Both the position numbers and the translations under genes were made by a program. Source: Thermobifida halotolerans (lineage in GTDB: Bacteria; Actinomycetota; Actinomycetes; Streptosporangiales; Streptosporangiaceae). Taken from it: a DNA stretch of 64,000 nucleotides. The stretch is from contig NZ_CP063196.1 of the NCBI RefSeq assembly GCF_003574835.2, positions 4,464,001 through 4,528,000 of the forward strand, read 5' to 3'. The notes beneath the pieces are model-generated. The model saw only the letters and a program-made list of their open reading frames with translations, ran no database searches and had not been told where the DNA came from. Of the stretch, positions 45,903 to 54,747 are shown in pieces (the first letter of the stretch is position 1; the number at the start of each line of letters is the position of its first letter).

Positions 45903-46275
45903 CGTGGCGGATTCCCGTTCTTCGATTGTCGGGGAGGCGAGAAACAGGCGGCTTCCTGCCCGTTGCCCCTGCGCGGTCAGGCCGAGGAGTTCCTCCACGG
46001 CCCGTGACCCCCGAGTGAGGAGTCCGAGGCCGCGAGCATGACACCCGCGAGAGTGTTCTGGACGCGGGCCCCGTCTCCGTCGAGCGGGGGAACCGGTGTT
46101 CCCGGCACGTCACCTGTTCCTGTGCCGTGCTGAGAACGGTCGCTGTCCGGGGCGTCGCACCGGACCGGTCTTCTCCCCGGGCGAACCCGCCGGGAAGTTC
46201 CACGGCCGCGTGGGAGTGTTCCGGTCCCCGGACCGCGCCCGCGGTCCCCGTGGCGGGTTCCCCGGCGGCCACCTC
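45903..46275. other. Intergenic region between hydrolase gene and polymer-locus minus operon
   Basis: No gene or clear regulatory signal recognised. It must contain the promoter of 45141–45902 and the end of the minus-strand manA operon. Confidence 0.4.
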
Positions 46276-47541
46276 TCAACGGGGGATCAGTCGCCGACGA
46301 ACCCTTCTGAGCCGCTTACGGAACCGGCCGATCGTGCGCAACGCGCCCGGCGGTACGTCCATGCGCAGGCGGGCACGGCGACGGCGGGTGAGATCCATCG
46401 GAGCGGCCAACAGGGGCGGACGCTGCGGGAGCCCCTCGGTGCGGGAGCGGTCCACCAGCACGGACAGCCGTCGCGCCCAGTCGTTGACGGTGGCGTCGTG
46501 GAAGTAGTTCTCCGCGCACCAGTCCTTGTCCGGCTCCCTGAAGTCGGCCGCGCGCAGGTCGTCGAGGGTGCCCAGCGCTCCGCTGTCCTCGAACACCAGG
46601 TTGATCATCTCCGCCGAGACCCCGAAGTCCGACAGGATGAGCAGCGGCACGTCCTGCGCGATCGCCTCCAGCGCCGCCGTGGAGCTGACCGTGACAAAGC
46701 CGACAGCGTGCGCCAACTGCTCCCGCATCGACCCGTCGGCGAACGACACCGCGTCGGCGGGCACCTCCCCGGCGGCCACCAGGTCGTGCCACAGGGTCTC
46801 GAAGTGGTGGCGCTCCCGGTGGGTCTGCTGCTCGTGGGCGCGGGCGCGCAGCTTGACCACCACCTCCAGGTCGGGGCGGCGGACCGCGAGGTCGGCGAGC
46901 GCACGCAGGATCGACTCGCGCTCCTCACGCTCCACCGGGACCTTCGCCTGCGTCGCGAACACCACGCGGTTGCGCGGCGCGTCCTCGGCAGGGGCGGCGA
47001 TGGTCGGCGCGTCCGACCCGGGGGCGGGGCCGCCGGCCAGGAACGGCAGCGTCGCCAGCCCGACCTCTCCGGTCACTCCCAGACGCTCCCCCAGTTCGCG
47101 GAACTCGGCGACCTCACGGCGGCTGTGCAGGATGAACAGGTCGACCGGCGCGCGGTACAGCCACGCCTTCTCCGTGGCCGGAACGGACACGCCCGGCAGC
47201 CCCGACACCAGCACCGGACGGGGAGAGAGCCCCGAGAGCAGGTCGTTGACCAGGACGTCCACCACCGGACCGGTGCACGCGGTCACGACGACGTCGGGCC
47301 GGACCCGGCGTATGGCCCGGCGCAGCGCCATGGCGGACAGCACCGGCGGCAGGGCCACGTCGTTGCGTGTCCCCCGCACCGCGCCGCGCATCTGCGACGG
47401 CGAGGGCGCGATCGGGGTGCGGATCACCGCGAGTTCTCCCGACCATCCCTCAGGAAGCGCGTCCAGCAGTCCCGCCGCCCACTTCAGGTAGGAGTCGGAG
47501 TCGGCGATCGCCATGACATGCACGGTTCCACGGTCGGTCAA
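46276..47541 (-). CDS. Putative glycosyltransferase (DUF6716-like)
   Basis: A 421-residue soluble-looking protein beginning after the short lead TDRGTVHVMAIADSDSYLKW. GT-B-like features are RPDVVVTACTGPVVDVLVND, VVVKLRARAHEQQTH (donor-binding K/H region), VGFVTVSSTAALEAIAQDVP and a basic C-terminus (RFRKRLRRVRRRLIPR) suited to membrane association. I recall this family as an uncharacterised one beside actinobacterial sialic-acid genes. The TTG start overlaps the upstream gene's stop (TTGA), indicating coupling; GTG in the same frame upstream is less likely. Confidence 0.7.
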   Translation of the reverse strand: MTDRGTVHVMAIADSDSYLKWAAGLLDALPEGWSGELAVIRTPIAPSPSQMRGAVRGTRNDVALPPVLSAMALRRAIRRVRPDVVVTACTGPVVDVLVNDLLSGLSPRPVLVSGLPGVSVPATEKAWLYRAPVDLFILHSRREVAEFRELGERLGVTGEVGLATLPFLAGGPAPGSDAPTIAAPAEDAPRNRVVFATQAKVPVEREERESILRALADLAVRRPDLEVVVKLRARAHEQQTHRERHHFETLWHDLVAAGEVPADAVSFADGSMREQLAHAVGFVTVSSTAALEAIAQDVPLLILSDFGVSAEMINLVFEDSGALGTLDDLRAADFREPDKDWCAENYFHDATVNDWARRLSVLVDRSRTEGLPQRPPLLAAPMDLTRRRRARLRMDVPPGALRTIGRFRKRLRRVRRRLIPR

Positions 47542-48569
47542 GGGGTGTCCTTCTGGTCGGCGACGAACGTGCTCAGGTGCGCGCGCAACCCCGGAGATGC
47601 CTGGTCGGTCCACCATGTCTCGGGAACCGGCACCGCCTCGACGGTGACGCCGTGCCGTCCCAACAGCACCCGCAGGGATGTGACGGCGGTCGACGGCAGA
47701 CTCACCACCCGGTGCCGCTCACCCAGTCCGCGCAGTGCGAGTTCGGCGGGCAGCCCCTGGGGGACGACGCGCACCCGTGGATCGGCGTTCAGAGGTTCCA
47801 GGGTACGGGCATCCTCCCTGCGGTGCGGGTAGTACACGACGGGTTCCTCCCGGGCCTGCCCGGCGACCCAGGCCAGATAGGGCTCGGCGTGCAGCAGACC
47901 GTCACGCACCATCGCCGATCCGAGCACCACCCGGTCCTCGTCGGGGGCGGACCCGCCCGGCAGCGAACGCAGCCACGGAAAGTCGTGTCCGACGACGCGG
48001 ATGCCGACCGCGGCGGCGTCCCGGAGCAGTTGGTCGGGCAGCGGCAGCACGGTGAACACCGTGAGTCTGCCCGCGCGCGCCGCCGCACGCAGTTTCACCG
48101 CCGCCGCCAGGCCAAGGGCGCGGCGCGGCGGGGAGGAGCGCACCCTCGCCCGTTCCAGGGGGGTCGCGGTCCTGCGGGTGAGGAGCCGCAGCAGGTGGAT
48201 GGTGGCCAGGCCGTCGTCGACGATGACGTAGTCGCGGGTCCGGCCGCTCAGCAGGGCCCGCTGCACCTGCCCGGAGAACGCGTCGCCCACGAACCAGATG
48301 TCGGCGTTCGTCCGGTACAGGCTCGGGGTCGGTTCGGGCGGCAGCACGGTGAGGCCGTCGGGCAGACCGATGCGGGTGAGAGCGGCGACCGTGTCCACCA
48401 GTGCGGTCGATCCGGCGCGGGGCAGTACCCGGGTGTGCCGCGCGAAGCCGCCGATGTGGTGGGCCTCCAGCACGGACAGCAGTTGCAGCGGGGTTTCGAC
48501 CCAGGCCGCGGCCGTGACGAGGTCATCGGTACGGGCCTGGGAGGAGGTGGAGAACAACGTGCTTTTCAC
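47538..48569 (-). CDS. GT52-like/sialyltransferase-like protein
   Basis: A 343-residue protein with TAAAWVETPLQLLSVLEAHH near the N-terminus, then DIWFVGDAFSGQVQRALL and YVIVDDGLATIHLLRLL. A C-terminal VVYYPHRREDARTL and VSLPSTAVTSLRVLLG follow. The pattern resembles bacterial family-52 sialyltransferases (PLQ motif, DDG, PHR). The GTG start lies 67 bases after manA on the minus strand, and the stop overlaps the next gene. It probably transfers the CMP-nonulosonate; assignment by motif resemblance only. Confidence 0.6.
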   Translation of the reverse strand: MKSTLFSTSSQARTDDLVTAAAWVETPLQLLSVLEAHHIGGFARHTRVLPRAGSTALVDTVAALTRIGLPDGLTVLPPEPTPSLYRTNADIWFVGDAFSGQVQRALLSGRTRDYVIVDDGLATIHLLRLLTRRTATPLERARVRSSPPRRALGLAAAVKLRAAARAGRLTVFTVLPLPDQLLRDAAAVGIRVVGHDFPWLRSLPGGSAPDEDRVVLGSAMVRDGLLHAEPYLAWVAGQAREEPVVYYPHRREDARTLEPLNADPRVRVVPQGLPAELALRGLGERHRVVSLPSTAVTSLRVLLGRHGVTVEAVPVPETWWTDQASPGLRAHLSTFVADQKDTP

Positions 48570-48636
48570 GATGCCGACCTGCCGTCCCGGTATGCCGACA
48601 CCAGGGTGGAGGGAGAGAGGATGGACCGGAGCATAC

Positions 48637-49905
48637 TCATCGCGGGTTAACGGCATCCAGGATCGGGTGAACGTCGGACCAACGACTGTCCTGCCGTTCC
48701 ACCGTCCGAGCCTTGGTGGCGGACGTGCGCGCCACCGTCGCCACGACCACGCGGCCCCGGCCGGAGACCAGCGCCGAACCGGTCTCGGCGGACAGGAAGG
48801 CCGACTCCCCCCGCGCCAGGGCGAGGTTGGCGCCGGAGGGGGCGTGCAGTTCCACCGTGCCGTCCAGGACGAGGGCGATGGCCGGTCCTCCGGGGAGCCA
48901 GACCGCCTTCTCACCGGGCTCGGCCACGACGAGCGCGAAGTCGTCGATCTCGGGCCGGTACTCCGCCAGGCCGCCACGCACCACCGGTTCCACGTAGGGG
49001 ACCGGGAGTACGGCGTAGTCGAGCACGGCGAGCAGTTCCTCGGGATCCACGTGCTTGGTGGTCAGGCCTGCTCGCAGCACGTTGTCGGAGGTGGCCATCA
49101 CCTCCACCGCGACCCCGCTCAGGTAGGCGTGCACGTTCCCGGCGGGCAGGAACAGCGCCTCACCCGGGGCGAGCACCACGTGGTTCAGCAGCAGCGCCGC
49201 CACCGCTCCCGGGTCCCCGGGGTAGCGTTCGGCGAGGTCGAGCACTGCCCGAAGGTGGCCTGCGGGGGACTCGACGCGCTTGGCCAACTCCTCGGTCGTC
49301 TCGGTGACGAGCGGAGCGCGGTCCTCGGCGGGCAGGGTCAGCAGTCGGGTCATCGCCGCGCGCAGTGCCTCGCTGGGGTCGGGAGCGGCAAGGTCGCCCT
49401 GGAGCGCCCGGGCGAGTGGGGTGGTGAGTTCGGCGAGGTCGGCCGCTGCCTCGGCGGGGGCGCGGAATCCGCACAGCGCCTCGAACTCCCCCAGCGCCAT
49501 GACCAGTTCCGGTTTGTGGTTGGTGTCCTTGTAGTTGCGGTGCGGGGCGTCCACGGGTACTCCCGCGGCCTCCTCGGCTGCGAACCCGGCCTGGGCGCGT
49601 TCCTTGCAGGGATGCGCCTGCAACGACAGCGGCTGTTCCACCGCGAGGAACTTGAGCAGGAAGGGCAGCCGTGCACCGAAGCTCTCGGCGACGTTCGCAC
49701 CGAGGGCCGCGACCGGATCGGCGGCGATCGCGGCGTCGAGTCCGATCGGGTCCGAAGCACCGTCGATTCTGCTGGGGGCGCTGGGGTGGGCGCCCAGCCA
49801 CAGTTCGGCCTGGGGCTGCCCGTCCGGCTCGGTTCCGAGCAGCCGGGGGATCTCGGTCGTCGATCCCCACGCGTATCGCCGAACGTGGTTGGCGAGTCGC
49901 CACAT
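48637..49905 (-). CDS. manA: Mannose-6-phosphate isomerase, class I
   Basis: Interconverts fructose-6-phosphate and mannose-6-phosphate. The product has 422 residues with zinc-site motifs LSLQAHP, NHKPELVMALGEFEALCGF and LFLPAGNVHAYLSGVAVEV. ATG 49905 is preceded by GGAGGGAC on the minus strand. It heads an operon with two glycosyltransferase-like genes of the nonulosonate locus, so it may supply mannose-6-phosphate as the Kdn precursor as well as serving general mannose metabolism. Confidence 0.94.
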   Translation of the reverse strand: MWRLANHVRRYAWGSTTEIPRLLGTEPDGQPQAELWLGAHPSAPSRIDGASDPIGLDAAIAADPVAALGANVAESFGARLPFLLKFLAVEQPLSLQAHPCKERAQAGFAAEEAAGVPVDAPHRNYKDTNHKPELVMALGEFEALCGFRAPAEAAADLAELTTPLARALQGDLAAPDPSEALRAAMTRLLTLPAEDRAPLVTETTEELAKRVESPAGHLRAVLDLAERYPGDPGAVAALLLNHVVLAPGEALFLPAGNVHAYLSGVAVEVMATSDNVLRAGLTTKHVDPEELLAVLDYAVLPVPYVEPVVRGGLAEYRPEIDDFALVVAEPGEKAVWLPGGPAIALVLDGTVELHAPSGANLALARGESAFLSAETGSALVSGRGRVVVATVARTSATKARTVERQDSRWSDVHPILDAVNPR

Positions 49906-50262
49906 GGTCAGGTCCCTCCGTGAGGCGGAACAGCACGCCCTCGAACTCGGTCCACCGGAGCGCGGTAGCCGCCACGCTAACCCCAACAGCAGGGGGAAAA
50001 CCGTGATCAGAGAGGCGTTCCCCCCGAATTTCGTACTCGCGCCGGAAAGATTTAACTCCCTGGTAGGGAATTCGTAGGGTAGGCCAGGATCTGCACCGGT
50101 CTGCTACTTCTGTCCCCTCAAGGGGCTTGATAGGGGTTTTAGGCCTCGCGGGTTAGGTTCGCGTTCCACCGGTGTGGTCTGCGGGTGATTTCGCCCCCCG
50201 AGCCGCACGCATATCCGAACCCATTCCCGTATCGGACGGGCGAACTTCTGGAGACAGCACAC
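49906..50262. other. Divergent intergenic region between manA and the L,D-transpeptidase gene
   Basis: No gene. It is AT-richer than its surroundings around 50000–50150 and should hold both divergent promoters. Short inverted elements are visible (CCCCTCAAGGGG near 50116), but I see no confident promoter. Confidence 0.4.
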
Positions 50263-51546
50263 GTGTCCACAACTGTGCGATCGGCCATCTCTCACGCCCG
50301 GTACAGCGTACTCATGGCAGGCGGTCTGCTACTCACCGCTGCCGGCTGCTCTTCGGAGCCGGAGGGCAACTCCGGAGCGACACCGACCGCCGACCCCGTC
50401 GACGTGGTGGTCACCCCCGACGACGGCGCCGCCGAGGTACGTCCTGACCTGCCGGTCACCGTCGAGGTGTCAGGTGGCACGATCACCGAGGTCGAGGTGG
50501 AACGCACCGACCTCGACGAGTCCGCCGAACCGCCGGAGGAGAGCGACGCCGTCACCGGAACACTGAACGAGGAGGGGACCGAGTGGGTCAGCGACTGGAC
50601 GCTGCCGCCCGGCGGCGACTTCACCGTGAGAGCGGTCGTCGAGGACCAGGCGGGTGAGGCCACCGAGGTGACCAGTTCCTTCTCCACCCTGGAGGCGGTC
50701 GAGGGCCGGCGGTTGGAGTTGGAGTCGAACTTTCCGGTCAGTGGTGACGTGGTCGGTGTGGGCATGCCGATCATCGTCAACTTCGACCTTCCGGTGCAGA
50801 ACAAGGCGGCGGTCGAGGCGGCGATGGAGGTCGTCTCGGACAAGCCCGCCCAGGGGGCCTGGAACTGGTTCGGCGACCGGACGGCGGTGTTTCGCACCGA
50901 GGAGTACTGGGAGCCGTACCAGGAGGTGACCGTCAACATGCGCCTCGCCGGGGTGCAGGCCTCCGAGGGTGTCTACGGCATCGAGAACTACCAGTTGAAC
51001 TTCGAGGTCGGCCGGTCCCAGATCAGCGAGATCGACAACGACACCCACCGCATGGTCGTCACCCGCGACGGGGAGCAGATCCAGGACTTTCCCATCAGCA
51101 ACGGCGACGGCAGCACCCGGGCCTACACCACCACCACGGGCGTCCACCTGACGATGCTCAAGTTCGAGAGCATGGTCATGGACTCGGCCACCGTCGGCGT
51201 CCCCGAGGGGCACCCCGACTACTACCGCCTGGACGTCGACTACGCCGTCCAGATCTCCAGCAGCGGCGAGTTCACCCACGCGGCTCCGTGGAACACGGAC
51301 CTCGGTGTGGCCAACCGCAGCCACGGCTGCACCAACATGAGCACCGAGGACGCCAGGTGGTTCTACGAGAACTCCTCCATGGGCGACCCGGTGATCATCA
51401 CCGGCACCGACCGTGAACTGGAGGTCGACAACGGCTGGGGCTACTGGCAGCGCTCCTGGGACGAGTGGCTGTCCCACAGCACGCTCGGCGAGGCGGACCG
51501 GACCGACGAGCCCGGCTCTCCCGGGTCCCCGCACGGCACGGCCTGA
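50263..51546 (+). CDS. L,D-transpeptidase lipoprotein
   Basis: Forms 3→3 peptidoglycan cross-links outside the membrane. The product has 427 residues from GTG 50263 (GGAGA nine bases upstream). The signal peptide ends in the lipobox LTAAGC. Two Ig-like domains follow (DVVVTPDDGAAEVRPDLPV and a second around residues 140–260). The YkuD catalytic domain carries the active-site motif NRSHGCTNMS (Cys nucleophile) and HLTMLKFESMVMD upstream. The architecture matches mycobacterial LdtMt2-type enzymes. It is convergent with the LCP gene. Confidence 0.93.
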   Translation: MSTTVRSAISHARYSVLMAGGLLLTAAGCSSEPEGNSGATPTADPVDVVVTPDDGAAEVRPDLPVTVEVSGGTITEVEVERTDLDESAEPPEESDAVTGTLNEEGTEWVSDWTLPPGGDFTVRAVVEDQAGEATEVTSSFSTLEAVEGRRLELESNFPVSGDVVGVGMPIIVNFDLPVQNKAAVEAAMEVVSDKPAQGAWNWFGDRTAVFRTEEYWEPYQEVTVNMRLAGVQASEGVYGIENYQLNFEVGRSQISEIDNDTHRMVVTRDGEQIQDFPISNGDGSTRAYTTTTGVHLTMLKFESMVMDSATVGVPEGHPDYYRLDVDYAVQISSSGEFTHAAPWNTDLGVANRSHGCTNMSTEDARWFYENSSMGDPVIITGTDRELEVDNGWGYWQRSWDEWLSHSTLGEADRTDEPGSPGSPHGTA

Positions 51547-51663
51547 CCAGGAGGCGACCGTCCGTTTCGGGGAGCCTCCCGGAGCGGGTACGGGCGCCCC
51601 TGATCCGTCCCCCGCCTCCCGTCCGGCAGTTCCAGTCGCGGAGGGCCGGTGGGGAGGCCGGGA

Positions 51664-53082
51664 TCACGGGCACAGCCTGTCGAGGGAGACCGGCTCCTCA
51701 CCGACCTGGCGGCCGGGACTGTCGGGTGACGGCTCGGGGCGGTCGGAGTCGGCGGTGTCCCCGTCGTCGACGTCGCGTATCGCCTCGTCGACCAGTTCCC
51801 GGATTCTCGCCCAGTCGGGATTGGCGGTGGTGACCTGCGGCGGGGACAGTTGCAGGGTCCGCATCCGCGCATCGGAGACCTGCTCGGCCAGGTCGACCAG
51901 GGCGGGCAGTCGCGACTGGGGAACGTCGCTGTCGAGGGTGCGCTGGGCGGCGTCGGCGAGCTCCTCGAAGCTCCGCAGCACGGTCATGGGCTCGGCCTGC
52001 TCCGCGACGTACTTCAGCAGGCAGCCCTGGCGTCCCATGCGGGTGTAGTCGTCGCTGCCCAGACGGCTTCGGCCGTACCACAGCGCTTCCTGTCCGCTGA
52101 TGCGCCGCTCCCCCGACTCCAGCAGGCCCTCGCCTCTGCGGCCGTAGCGGATGGGGTCCTCGATGGGGACGACGACTCCGCCGATGGCGTCGATGAGGTC
52201 CGCGAATCCGCGGAGGTCGACCAGGGCGTAGTAGTCGATCGGCAACCCGATCGCCTCGCCGATGACCCGCTTCAGGGTGTCCGCGGCCGGGTCCGCGGCC
52301 TCGGGGTCGATGGCCAGTTCCTCCGGGGCCTCGGCCACCGTCTGGTAGACCTGGTTGAGCAGGTCGTCGAATCCACCCGGAGGAGGGTAGCGCTCCGCCA
52401 GTTCGGTGCCTTCTGGAAACGGCACGTTCTCCAGATTGCGGGGCAGCCCGATCAGAACCGTGTCGCCGCTGTCGATCTCAATACTGGCCGCGATCATGGT
52501 GTCGGTACGCATTCCGTAGCGGTTGTGTCCCGCGTCTCCGCCGAGCAGCAGCACGTTGATCCGCGTACGCCCCTGCCACGGATCAACCTCCTCCTGCGTG
52601 TCCCGTGGTGCCGCCTCCGCCGGGGCGAACACCTCGGACAGGGTGGCGCGGGCGGTGACGGCCGTGCGCACGACCAGTACGGAGGGGAGAACGATCGCCG
52701 CGCACAGGACGATCAGCAGTACCGTGCCCGCGACCCGCGTTTCCCGTCCAGCGGGCCGCGGCCGGGTGAGCTGCCAGGAGCGCACGACAACTCCCAGCCA
52801 CAGCAGGGTCAGGGCGATGGCGACGGCCGAGGCGGCCTCCACCCAGTACGGCTGTGTGACCATCCAGGCCTGCCAGGCCAGGTCGTCGTGCAGTGTCCGT
52901 ACCGCGGCCACCGCGGCGGCCGCGGACAGCAGGAAGCATCCGAGAATGCCCGCACCGGTGACACGTCGCCCGGCCCGTAGGTGGGCGATGCCGGGCAGCA
53001 GGACCGCGCCGGCGGTCCACAGTGCCGCGCGCACGGTCTCTCCGCGTCGTCTCCGTCTACCACCCTCCGCTGGATATGCCAT
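51664..53082 (-). CDS. LytR-CpsA-Psr (LCP) family glycopolymer ligase
   Basis: Attaches wall glycopolymers to peptidoglycan from lipid carriers. The product has 472 residues. The N-terminus is basic, and about four hydrophobic segments (VLLPGIAHLRAG to VAGTVLLIVLCAAIVLPSVL) replace the usual single anchor. The LCP domain has RINVLLLGGDAGHNRYGMRT, DTMIAASIEIDSGDTVLIGL and PRNLENVP, plus RRISGQEALWYGRSRLGSDD. It may ligate the nonulosonate polymer encoded nearby. ATG 53082 has GGTGG upstream; GTG 53139 is possible. Confidence 0.9.
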   Translation of the reverse strand: MAYPAEGGRRRRRGETVRAALWTAGAVLLPGIAHLRAGRRVTGAGILGCFLLSAAAAVAAVRTLHDDLAWQAWMVTQPYWVEAASAVAIALTLLWLGVVVRSWQLTRPRPAGRETRVAGTVLLIVLCAAIVLPSVLVVRTAVTARATLSEVFAPAEAAPRDTQEEVDPWQGRTRINVLLLGGDAGHNRYGMRTDTMIAASIEIDSGDTVLIGLPRNLENVPFPEGTELAERYPPPGGFDDLLNQVYQTVAEAPEELAIDPEAADPAADTLKRVIGEAIGLPIDYYALVDLRGFADLIDAIGGVVVPIEDPIRYGRRGEGLLESGERRISGQEALWYGRSRLGSDDYTRMGRQGCLLKYVAEQAEPMTVLRSFEELADAAQRTLDSDVPQSRLPALVDLAEQVSDARMRTLQLSPPQVTTANPDWARIRELVDEAIRDVDDGDTADSDRPEPSPDSPGRQVGEEPVSLDRLCP

Positions 53083-53281
53083 GGTCAACCACCCCCACGC
53101 GTCCGTTGGAGACTGACTACCGAGAAGTACGGCGACCACTCGGGAACCTGCCGCCCATTTTTGGGCGAGTTGCCGAACTTCGGGGGTGATGCGGCGGTTG
53201 GTGTGCGGTGTCCGGCCGTTTCGGAGCCGTGCCCGGTTCCCTCGCCCGTCGGGGTGGAAGCGGCCCGCTGCTGCCCCGTGG

Positions 53282-54301
53282 TCAGGTCCTGATGAGCATG
53301 GCGACCCCGACGAGGTAGACCACGAGGATCGCGATTCCCTCGAAACCGATGCCCCTGCTCTGCCGCCGGATGAGCCCGGCGGCGACCAGCAGGTTCAGGA
53401 TGATTCCCACGCCGACGACGAGGACGACTTCCGGGCCCATGGCGGAGTAGATCGTCCCTTCCCGGTAGACGATGTCGGAGACGGTCAGGAACAACATGTC
53501 GAAGCCGTTGCCGCCGATGATGTCGCCGATCGCCAGGTGCAGTGCGCGGATGCGTACCGCGTAGAGCACGGTGACCAGTTCCGGCAGCGAGGTGATGGTC
53601 CCGGTGACGAGCGCGCCCACCACACCGCCGGAGAGTCCGGTCTGCTCGGCCACGACCAGTCCCGCCTGGCCCACGGCGTAACCGGTGACCGACACCATCG
53701 CGGCCAGGAGTGCGAAGACCAGCCACATACGGCGCAGTGACTCGCCGGGGCGCTCCGACTCGGGGCCGGGGACATCGGGGCGGGTGAGGTGGGTCTGGGT
53801 GACTTTCCACAGCGGCTTCTCACGCACTGTGCGGGACAGTCGCAGCCAGTACCAGTAGAGGAAGACCAGCAGCAGGGAGACCGGATGGGTGCCCGCGACG
53901 GTGAACTGCGGTCCCGATCCGGCGACCAGCACCGTGGCGAGCATGATGGACAGGCTGATGGGCGCCAGCAGGTTCGGCAGTGAGGCCGCGGCGTGTTCCA
54001 GGTTGCCGCTGCGGTAGGCCAGGTCGGCGAGCGCGATGAACGTCGTCTGCAGCGCGATGCCGCCGAGCGCGTTGTTCATCGCGAACGCCGCGTCGCCCTC
54101 GACCGCGCCGAGGATGCTGGTGATCAGACCGGGCAGCGAGGTCACCGAACCGATCAGGACGATTCCGGCCATTGTCTCGCCGATGCCGGTCCGGTCGGCG
54201 AGGCGGTCGGCGAGGCGGGTGAAGGGGCCGCCCGACACGACCAGGACCACCACCGCCGACAGCAGTACCGCGACGCTGAGCGGTAGCGGCCAACCGTCCA
54301 T
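53282..54301 (-). CDS. CaCA-family sodium/calcium exchanger-type membrane protein
   Basis: A 339-residue protein of about 10 helices with two inverted alpha-repeat motifs: GIVLIGSVTSLPGLITSILG and ALVTGTITSLPELVTVLYAV (the GS/TxTSxPE signature). NNALGGIALQT and GDIIGGNGFDMLFL are the paired N-containing motifs. A hydrophilic loop separates the halves. ATG 54301 has GGGAGG upstream on the minus strand. It is divergent from dnaB across the DnaA-box region. Confidence 0.9.
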   Translation of the reverse strand: MDGWPLPLSVAVLLSAVVVLVVSGGPFTRLADRLADRTGIGETMAGIVLIGSVTSLPGLITSILGAVEGDAAFAMNNALGGIALQTTFIALADLAYRSGNLEHAAASLPNLLAPISLSIMLATVLVAGSGPQFTVAGTHPVSLLLVFLYWYWLRLSRTVREKPLWKVTQTHLTRPDVPGPESERPGESLRRMWLVFALLAAMVSVTGYAVGQAGLVVAEQTGLSGGVVGALVTGTITSLPELVTVLYAVRIRALHLAIGDIIGGNGFDMLFLTVSDIVYREGTIYSAMGPEVVLVVGVGIILNLLVAAGLIRRQSRGIGFEGIAILVVYLVGVAMLIRT

Positions 54302-54458
54302 CCATTGCCTCCCTGTCCCCACGGCGCGCCGCGAGGCTCCTACCCACGTGTCGCAACTGATGCCTCGACCGCGGCGCCGGTTGCGGAACTCCTGGTCCGG
54401 GAGACGGCCACGGTTCCGCGCTGCCGGGCTCGAACACACACGTGGTCCGGAAGCAAGA

Positions 54459-54661
54459 TCATCCACAGGTGTCGGCCAAGCCTGTGGATAACTTGTGGAT
54501 ATCTATCTGTGGACTTTCTTCTGTACACAGCCAGTGGACGGTGTTTTTGCAGTTCAAGCCCTATGATCACGGGGCTTGGAAAAGTTATCCACAGGCTGCG
54601 TGCACAGGTTATCCCCAAGTAGACGCCAGTCATCCACAGGATGTCCCCAGGTTTATCCACA
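54459..54661. promoter_or_regulatory. Cluster of DnaA boxes upstream of dnaB
   Basis: Eight DnaA-box-like 9-mers occur in ~200 bp. Three are perfect TTATCCACA: 54483–54491 (reverse), 54585–54593 and 54653–54661. Near matches are TCATCCACA (54459, 54630), TTATCCCCA (54609), ATATCCACA (reverse, 54494) and AAGTCCACA (reverse, 54508). The stretch 54480–54600 is AT-rich for this genome. It may be a DnaA-controlled promoter, a DnaA-titrating site or an origin-like element; the main origin is expected left of the window. Confidence 0.8.
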
Positions 54662-54747
54662 GGCTGCTTTGCGAGTGTCGGTGGAAATGGCGAGAATCCT
54701 GGTTCGGGCATGTCACGTTCAGGCATGTAGTCAGCCGGGGGGAAGCC

